Shown here: piece by piece, positions 57,392 to 64,000 of the stretch
Layout of the letters: each line of letters opens with the position of its first letter
Position numbering within the stretch: the first letter of the stretch is position 1
From: Alphaproteobacteria bacterium
GTDB taxonomy: Bacteria; Pseudomonadota; Alphaproteobacteria; UBA6615
Assembly (NCBI GenBank): GCA_022449545.1
Contig: JAKUPN010000002.1
Location: 234,933-298,932 of the forward strand
DNA: 64,000 nucleotides
Reading direction: 5' to 3'
Notes under the pieces: model-generated
What the model saw: the letters and a program-made list of their open reading frames with translations, nothing else
The model's database searches: none
What the model was told of the DNA's origin: nothing
Made by a program: the position numbers and the translations under genes

Positions 57392-60300
57392 ATGGCCATC
57401 ACATCAATGGTATTTGATTCGAGCTATTACTTAACGCAGAACCAGGACGTCCTGGCTGCAGTCGTTGCTGGTAACTTTACTAGCGCCGAGTCTCACTGGA
57501 CCCTATTTGGATATAAGGAGTTGCGTGACCCGAACGCAAGCTTTGATACATCGTATTACTTGCAAAGCAATCCTGATATAGTTGCGGCAGGTGTAAATGC
57601 GCTGACCCACTTTATGGAATTTGGAGCGGGAGAGGGGCGAGCCCCAACGGCTGCATTAGCTAACATCTCGGCAACGTTTGACTCAACCACATATTTGGCG
57701 GCAAACGCTGATGTGGATGCAGCTGTAACAGCCGGCACATTTAAAAATGCTTATGAGCACTGGGTAAAATTCGGACAGTTTGAAGGACGTGCGGCACAGG
57801 ACACAGACGGTGCTTCCCTAAGCAGCAGTGGAGCGGCAGCAGCGGCTGAAGCTGGTTCATACACACTCACAACGGGTGTCAACGTTATTACGGGCGGAGA
57901 TGGAGCAGATACGTTTGATGCCTCTCTCAGTAGCGCCGGGTCACAGACACTTGGCTCGCTAGATAAGATTACCGGTGGAGCCGGTGCCGATACTTTGAAC
58001 GCGACTATTGATGGTTCGGTGGCTCCCTTAAGCATTTCGGGCGTTGAGACCATTAATGTTACAGTCACTGCAAACGCTTCCACATTAAACCTGACGAACG
58101 CATCAGGGCTTACGACGTTAAATATGGCTGGCTCATCTGCAGCTGCAACAGTGAGCGGCGTAAGCTCCGCAGTTGCGATGGCGGTTTCTGATAGTGCTGT
58201 AGCCCACACGATCACCTACAATGATGTTTCGGGTACGGCTGACACGGCTACCGTAACGGTTGCCGGTCTGTCAGGTGGAGCTGCTACTGACCTGACTCTT
58301 GCTAACGTTGAAACAGTTGCGCTTACGGCTTCAGGTACGACCAACGATTTTGATCTTATAGCGGAAGCAGCAAAAACCCTGACGATTGCAGGTACCGGTG
58401 AAATAACACTCCCAAATTTAGATACCGCAGATACAGATAGCTTGACGAGCATTGATGCTTCCTCAAACTCTGGTGCGGTTACGATTACTACGGGTCAGCA
58501 GGACACTGGTTCCACAACGGATCTCTCTGTCACTGGTGGTAGCGGTAACGATACAATTGATGTTACTGCTCACACAAATAGTGATGTGTCTGTTACTGGT
58601 GGAGCCGGTAACGATACGATTAAGACGGCTCTTGCAAGTACAGATACAATCGCTGGTGGAGACGGCACCGATACGTTGGAAACGTCAGCTAATATTACTT
58701 CAGGTAACATAACCGGGATTGAAAAAGTAACCTTAACGGGCAACGTAACCCAGGACATGGATGCCTTCGACGGTAATACGATTACTACACTTCAGATCGA
58801 TTCAACTGGTACAACTGGCTTTACGGATGTTTCGTCAGACGTGACGACTTTTGTATTGGACAACGCTAGTGGTACAGCGACTTCACTCGATCGTAAGACG
58901 GATGGTTCTTCTGACTCTCTAACAATTACGGATAGGGGTGGCACGACCACTACACTTACGGTTAATGATGAAGAGACCCTAACGATTGATTCTTCTACAG
59001 CAGCGGCAACAATTTCGACGATGAACGCAGCTGATGTAACCTCAATCACAATTACAGGTGACGAAAACCTGACAATTACAACTATCGCTGGTAACCTAAG
59101 CCTTGCTACTGTTGATGCATCTGCCTCAACCGGGACGGTAAGTACAGGTACCAGTAACGCATCGACAACCGCCACGACATTTACGGCTGGTAGCGGTGGT
59201 CTTACCTCTGAGGGTACGACGAAGGGTGATACGTTCACCGGTGCCGCAGGTGTTGATAATTTTGACGGTAACGGTGGTGCTGACTCGGCGACGGGTGCTG
59301 GTGGTGCTGATGACCTTGACGGTGGAGCCGGTAACGATACGCTTGACGGTGGAGCCGGTGCTGACATTTTGACCGCTGGTGGAGGCAATGACAGCCTGAC
59401 AGGTGGCGCCGGTAATGACACAATGGTACTGTCTACAAATTATTCAGTATTGGATGCCATTGATGGCGGTGACGGTACAGATACTATAACTGTAACATTA
59501 ACCGATGAAACATTGACCCCAGTTTGGACAAGTGTTGAAACGGCGACAATCGTGGCTGGTGATAGTGCCTCTGCAAGTAATATAACGATGACATCAACAG
59601 CTGTGGCGACGCTGAACCTAACTGGTGCAGCGAACAATGATATTGTTACGTTCACAAACCTTCAAGATGGCGTGGTTGTAAACCTTACAGACACGAATAT
59701 TATACCAACATTGGATGTTGTGGCAGGTGGTAGCATCACAGTTGAAGCTGATGCTGCACAAGATGCGACAGTTACAGTTACCGATGGAGCGTCTGTGACT
59801 GCTAAAGCTGGTGTAAACTCTGGTGCGTTTGGCGCTTTAGCGTTGGATAACTCAGATACGACCAGCCTAACGGTTACTTCTGCATCTGCAACATTTGATA
59901 TTGATACCAACGTTATTAGCAATTCAGATGCCCTAACGAGTATTACGTTATCTACTAGTGGTGCAGCAGCAGCTGATGGTAACGTTGTAGTTGGCACAAT
60001 TGCTGACATTGATAACCTTACAAGCCTTACCTATAACGCTAGTGGTGGTGACATTACGTCAGAAGCCATCGGTGGAACAGGTACTGGTGAAAACCTGGCT
60101 ACTATCGATATCGATGCGGCTGACGGCGCAACACTGACCATAGCAGCTATCACGATGGATACGACGGATAGTGCTGTTGGTATAGCAGAAAACGCATTAA
60201 CATTTACAATTGATTCCGATGCTTCTTCAGACGTAAATATAGCTGATTTCAACAACCAGTTCGGTACGGTAACCGGCACGCTTGCTGGAGCTGGCGTGAT

Positions 60301-63300
60301 CGACTTCACAACCGGCACGAGTACGATAGCTGGTGAAGCGATTACCCTGACAATCTCAGGCTCTGGAGCCAAAACTATTGATGAGATTGATCCATCAGGT
60401 AACGTAAGCATAACAAGTACAAATACTGGAGCGGTTACGGTAACCGATCTACAAGCCGGTGGTGCAACCACGACACATACGATTGATGCGTCAGGGGCAA
60501 CGGGTGCTCATACCATAAATACCAATCACACTGGTACGGTTACCATAACAACTGGTAGCGGTGCTGATGATATTGACATGGATGGCGCGACTGCTACGGG
60601 CTATACTCATACCGCGACACTTGGAGGTGGTAATGATACGTTCGTTGGTGGAACCGGGGCAGAAACAGTCTCTGGTGGAGACGGTAACGACACCATCGAT
60701 ACAACAACGGGTAACGATAGTATTGACGCTGGTGCTGGTAACGACACCTTAACCTTTAATACGGCGGGTGACTTAACGGCCGCTGATACGGTTGATGGTG
60801 GTGCAGGAACAGATAGTCTTACACTGACTAACTCATCAAACCTTACTCCAGTGTTAACCGGAGTTGAGAATATTGACTTGACTTCGACTGGTGCACACAC
60901 GCTAACAATGACCAGTTCAACTGATACGAGCAGGGTCGACGTAGAAACCGGATCTTCTGCGGCAGCTCTTACTATTAGTGGTCTTTCTTCTGGTGGTACG
61001 GTTAGGATATTTGATGCCGATGCAACTGTGACGGCTGACACCACTGCTGGCGGTTCGATTACCATAGATTCGCATCTGAATAATACTGCGGGCTTGACGG
61101 TAACTGATGCGGCATCTGTAACAGTGAAGTCCAGTTATACGGGATCTAGCAATGCTGGTGATATTACGAGCCTAGCTCTTGATAATACGGACACCACATC
61201 TCTTACGCTTACTGGTTCTTCGGATACGGACGCTGATGTTGATGTGGGTGCTGTAACAAATACTAACGTTCTACAAACTGTTACTGCCACGACCGCATTG
61301 TCGGGTGCTCTCGTTGATGCATTTACTGTTGTTGATGCCGACGCGCTGACCAGCATAACTCTTACTGGTGTGGGTGGTAACATTCTTATGGGTAATACCG
61401 GTACATCAGGTAGTGCTGAAACTCTCTCCACAATAGCTTTGACAGCTTCCGGTGGTGCTGATGTTCAGTTAACTGGTACGGTTACAGGTGATACGACGGA
61501 TAGTACGTCAGACCAGGCATTGACCGTTACGGCTGATGCTGCAACGAGTTCGAATACTGATTTGGGAACGATAACGCATACATTCGGTGCGCTTAACATT
61601 ACCCAAAGCGGTGCGGGAACGAATGACTCAACTGCTTGGACTGCTGATGATATCACCTTAACAGTCTCAGCTGGTGGTGGTACGCAGGCGGATATAAACG
61701 CAACGGATGACTTTGTTGCTACTATTGCTAACACCGCGGCTTACGTGATGTCCTCCATAGACACAGGTGCAACTTCAACAGGAGCTGCAACTATCACTGC
61801 AACAGGTAACTCAGCATTAACAGTATCAGCAGTGGTGGCATCATCTGGAGATCTAACCGTGGATGGTAGTGCTGCAACTGGTACACTTAATATAGTGGGT
61901 ACTAACTGGACTGGTGGTTCAACACTAACCGGTGGTACGGGGGCAGATACGCTCACAGGTGGTGCCGGCGTTGATAGTATCACGGGTAATGACGGGGCTG
62001 ACTCAATAACAGGTAACGCTGGTAATGATAAGATGTATGGTGGAGCCGGTGCTGATATTCTTACGCCTGGTGCAGGTAGTGATAGCATCGAAGGCGGTGC
62101 AGGCAATGACACCATCGTAATGTCTACTAATTTATCTTCTGGTGACACAATTTCTGGTGGAGCAGGAACTGATACGATTAGCATGACGCTAGCCACGACA
62201 ATTGGCGCGACAATTTCAGATGTTGAAACATATAATGTAACGTTCAACACGGGTGGTGCCTTAAATGCAGCGAATGTTTCGAATGCTACAGCAATAAACA
62301 TACTTTCTGGTACTGCAACTGCAGCGACCGTTACGAACCTGGCAACAGGATCAACTGTAGCGAACGGAACTACTACTGCTGAAATTGAAACTATCACTCT
62401 GGATACGGTTGCTAGTGCGTCTCTTACAGTTAAACTTGATGATGCAGCGAGTGGCGCACTTACAATTACTGACGCCGCAAGTGTAACCATTACAGGTGAA
62501 GATGCAGCAGCTACAACTTCGGTTGCTAATACTGTCCTTGATAGTACAGATACCACGACATTGGTACTTGCTGGTGCAGATGCTGCTTACGCAATGGATG
62601 TGGGTGCGATTACTGGTCAGGGTGCTGTAACCTCTATAACGGGAAGCACGAGCACGGCTTCTGGTACATTAACGGTTGGTGCGTATGCTGATGTTGGTGA
62701 AGTGACGAGTTTGTCTCTGACATCATCTGCTGCAAACCTAACCTTCAGTACTGCTGCGAATATTGGTGCTGATAGTGATGGTGCAGAGGGTGAAAGTCTT
62801 GCGACAGTTACTCTGAGTGCTACCAATTCGGAGATTGACATTGGAGATGGACAAATCATCTACTTGGATAGTGTTACTGATAGCACCACGGATCTAACGT
62901 CAACCTGGACCGTTACAACAGCAGCTTCAGGAACGGTGGAAGTCGGTGGACTTGATAATACGTACGGCATAACCACGATTGATGCTTCAGAGAATAATGG
63001 TACAGGGTTTACGATGGATAGCATTACGACAGCCTCAATCGGAAGTATAACCCTTGGTGGTAGCGGTACGCATAATATCGGTAATATCACAACCACTTCG
63101 ACCTCAGCGTATACGATTGATGCGTCTGATGCTGCAGGTGCTGTAACGCTTGTGTTAACTGGAACAAACTCAAATGCGACAGTCAATACGGGTAATGGAG
63201 CGGCAACAATTACGGCTGTTGGCGATACCGGCAAAACAACAACTATCTCGTTGGGTAGTGGTAATGAGACGACTGATCAAATTATCACAACCGGTACTCA

Positions 63301-63826
63301 AGGTAATATCATTATTAAGAACTTTGAAACTGCGGCCGCTGACGATGCCATTGACCTAAGTAACGCAGGTCTTGAGACTAGAGGTACTGGAGCTAATACT
63401 GATGCACTTCAAGATCTTAGTGGTGATGCCATAACCACTGATACAGTTGTGCTTCAGTCAACGACCGCTGCCTCAAATCTTGATGTAAGTGGCGGTAATG
63501 GTAACATCCTTATTGTTGGTGGTGACCATGCGACGTCAGCCTTGGTTGAAACGGCTCTTGAGACTAGTGGAACCCACCAGATTACGCTGGATGCTGGAGC
63601 TGCAGAAGAAGGTATTACCAACTGGGCCATAGCTTGGGATGATGGTACCAATACGTACCTAGGTGTTGGTTCTATTGAAACTAATAGTACCGATGACACA
63701 GACGGGTTATCTACTGATGGACAAACCATTACTAATATTGAGATCACAACGATCTTAACGTTGGAAGGCGTAGATGATGTCACCGACCTAGTTGTGGCAA
63801 ACTTCGGAACCGCTTTCATAGCTTAA
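57392..63826 (+). CDS. giant RTX/S-layer-like T1SS-secreted protein (2144 aa)
   Basis: GGxGxDxx nonapeptide blocks (e.g. LDGGAGNDTLDGGAGADILTAGGGNDSLTGGAGNDTM), Thr/Asp/Ala/Gly-rich, no Cys seen on reading, no N-terminal Sec signal, adjacent T1SS genes, upstream GAAGGA SD. Confidence 0.95.
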   Translation: MAITSMVFDSSYYLTQNQDVLAAVVAGNFTSAESHWTLFGYKELRDPNASFDTSYYLQSNPDIVAAGVNALTHFMEFGAGEGRAPTAALANISATFDSTTYLAANADVDAAVTAGTFKNAYEHWVKFGQFEGRAAQDTDGASLSSSGAAAAAEAGSYTLTTGVNVITGGDGADTFDASLSSAGSQTLGSLDKITGGAGADTLNATIDGSVAPLSISGVETINVTVTANASTLNLTNASGLTTLNMAGSSAAATVSGVSSAVAMAVSDSAVAHTITYNDVSGTADTATVTVAGLSGGAATDLTLANVETVALTASGTTNDFDLIAEAAKTLTIAGTGEITLPNLDTADTDSLTSIDASSNSGAVTITTGQQDTGSTTDLSVTGGSGNDTIDVTAHTNSDVSVTGGAGNDTIKTALASTDTIAGGDGTDTLETSANITSGNITGIEKVTLTGNVTQDMDAFDGNTITTLQIDSTGTTGFTDVSSDVTTFVLDNASGTATSLDRKTDGSSDSLTITDRGGTTTTLTVNDEETLTIDSSTAAATISTMNAADVTSITITGDENLTITTIAGNLSLATVDASASTGTVSTGTSNASTTATTFTAGSGGLTSEGTTKGDTFTGAAGVDNFDGNGGADSATGAGGADDLDGGAGNDTLDGGAGADILTAGGGNDSLTGGAGNDTMVLSTNYSVLDAIDGGDGTDTITVTLTDETLTPVWTSVETATIVAGDSASASNITMTSTAVATLNLTGAANNDIVTFTNLQDGVVVNLTDTNIIPTLDVVAGGSITVEADAAQDATVTVTDGASVTAKAGVNSGAFGALALDNSDTTSLTVTSASATFDIDTNVISNSDALTSITLSTSGAAAADGNVVVGTIADIDNLTSLTYNASGGDITSEAIGGTGTGENLATIDIDAADGATLTIAAITMDTTDSAVGIAENALTFTIDSDASSDVNIADFNNQFGTVTGTLAGAGVIDFTTGTSTIAGEAITLTISGSGAKTIDEIDPSGNVSITSTNTGAVTVTDLQAGGATTTHTIDASGATGAHTINTNHTGTVTITTGSGADDIDMDGATATGYTHTATLGGGNDTFVGGTGAETVSGGDGNDTIDTTTGNDSIDAGAGNDTLTFNTAGDLTAADTVDGGAGTDSLTLTNSSNLTPVLTGVENIDLTSTGAHTLTMTSSTDTSRVDVETGSSAAALTISGLSSGGTVRIFDADATVTADTTAGGSITIDSHLNNTAGLTVTDAASVTVKSSYTGSSNAGDITSLALDNTDTTSLTLTGSSDTDADVDVGAVTNTNVLQTVTATTALSGALVDAFTVVDADALTSITLTGVGGNILMGNTGTSGSAETLSTIALTASGGADVQLTGTVTGDTTDSTSDQALTVTADAATSSNTDLGTITHTFGALNITQSGAGTNDSTAWTADDITLTVSAGGGTQADINATDDFVATIANTAAYVMSSIDTGATSTGAATITATGNSALTVSAVVASSGDLTVDGSAATGTLNIVGTNWTGGSTLTGGTGADTLTGGAGVDSITGNDGADSITGNAGNDKMYGGAGADILTPGAGSDSIEGGAGNDTIVMSTNLSSGDTISGGAGTDTISMTLATTIGATISDVETYNVTFNTGGALNAANVSNATAINILSGTATAATVTNLATGSTVANGTTTAEIETITLDTVASASLTVKLDDAASGALTITDAASVTITGEDAAATTSVANTVLDSTDTTTLVLAGADAAYAMDVGAITGQGAVTSITGSTSTASGTLTVGAYADVGEVTSLSLTSSAANLTFSTAANIGADSDGAEGESLATVTLSATNSEIDIGDGQIIYLDSVTDSTTDLTSTWTVTTAASGTVEVGGLDNTYGITTIDASENNGTGFTMDSITTASIGSITLGGSGTHNIGNITTTSTSAYTIDASDAAGAVTLVLTGTNSNATVNTGNGAATITAVGDTGKTTTISLGSGNETTDQIITTGTQGNIIIKNFETAAADDAIDLSNAGLETRGTGANTDALQDLSGDAITTDTVVLQSTTAASNLDVSGGNGNILIVGGDHATSALVETALETSGTHQITLDAGAAEEGITNWAIAWDDGTNTYLGVGSIETNSTDDTDGLSTDGQTITNIEITTILTLEGVDDVTDLVVANFGTAFIA
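57410..57790 (+). repeat. Three N-terminal YYLxxNPDVxAA..G..xAxxHwxxFGxxEGR-type repeats within the RTX protein
   Basis: FDSSYYLTQNQDVLAAVVAGNFTSAESHWTLFGYKELR / FDTSYYLQSNPDIVAAGVNALTHFMEFGAGEGR / FDSTTYLAANADVDAAVTAGTFKNAYEHWVKFGQFEGR. Confidence 0.85.
59247..63000 (+). repeat. Three diverged tandem modules (about 1.3-1.4 kb each) in the RTX protein: RTX block plus beta-repeat domain
   Basis: Recurring order GGAGNDT..(VL)ST.. / DTI.GGAGTDT / (G)VE(N/T) / TVTDAASVT / LDNTDTTSLTL / D..ALTSIT / GE.LATI; starts near 59.25, 60.62 and 61.93 kb. Confidence 0.7.
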
Positions 63827-63843
63827 ACAAATTTTCTTAAAGA

Positions 63844-63880
63844 AAAGGCCCGTCTCTGAAATGAGGCGGGCCTTTTTCTT
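63844..63880 (+). terminator. Rho-independent terminator after the RTX gene
   Basis: AAAGGCCCGTCTC-TGAAAT-GAGGCGGGCCTTT followed by TTCTTT; 13-bp stem with one G-U. Confidence 0.93.
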
Positions 63881-64000
63881 TGATATGAACAAAGTATTAT
63901 AAATTAATTAATCTGTAATTTATGAGTAAATGGTTAGCTGAAAAAACTGATATCTTTGTTTTCTGGTAGCATTCGTTGTGGACCGTTAGCTAAGCAATAA

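Noticed and set aside
58531-62130. Regularly repeated GGTGGAGCCGGTAACGATAC-type words, superficially CRISPR-like
   Set aside because: They encode in-frame RTX nonapeptides within one ORF; no unique spacers or cas genes
57556-63819. Many long antisense ORFs (up to 271 aa) inside the RTX gene
   Set aside because: Val/Ala/Ser/Pro-biased translations are the expected shadow of a Thr/Asp/Gly/Ala-rich, stop-poor coding strand; no independent start signals or family motifs
1-64000. Search for tRNA/rRNA genes, transposases, integrases and attachment sites marking a genomic island
   Set aside because: None recognised by eye in the intergenic regions or ORFs, so no mobile-element or island boundary is claimed

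Overview
AT-rich bacterial chromosomal window, probably from a marine alphaproteobacterium-like lineage (inferred from gene content, not proven). It is densely packed with catabolic genes and holds a type I secretion locus at the right end. From left to right: (1) a truncated CDS at a GC-rich, palindromic contig edge; (2) Gfo/Idh/MocA and GMC oxidoreductases and an orphan DctP-like protein with no signal peptide; (3) a nitrogen-scavenging cluster with all components of an oxamate-carbamoyltransferase-type module (AllK-like carbamate kinase, AllG/DUF1116, AllF/FdrA, AllH/DUF2877), an NCS2-type permease, a biuret/triuret-hydrolase-like isochorismatase-fold enzyme, allophanate hydrolase AtzF, an AllD-like Ldh2 dehydrogenase and two amidases; (4) a TPR-GT41 (SPINDLY/OGT) glycosyltransferase; (5) a Baeyer-Villiger monooxygenase-centred catabolic island (acyl-CoA dehydrogenases, CaiB CoA-transferase, alpha/beta hydrolases, DLH, degenerate MBL-fold pair, enoyl reductase, GST); (6) a second catabolic set (FAH x2, amidase, Gfo/Idh, HIBADH-like, 2-hydroxyacid DH, ThDP enzyme, double-VOC protein); (7) CNNM/CBS protein, helicase, sulfatase, cyclase; (8) a T1SS (ABC + HlyD + small unknown protein) next to a 2144-aa RTX/S-layer-like protein whose mRNA leader has a striking hairpin. 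I recognised no transcription factor, tRNA, rRNA, CRISPR or transposase in the window. The best candidate for an undescribed system is the carbamoyl/ureido nitrogen cluster at 5.0-18.4 kb. The BVMO island and the RTX locus with its structured leader come next.
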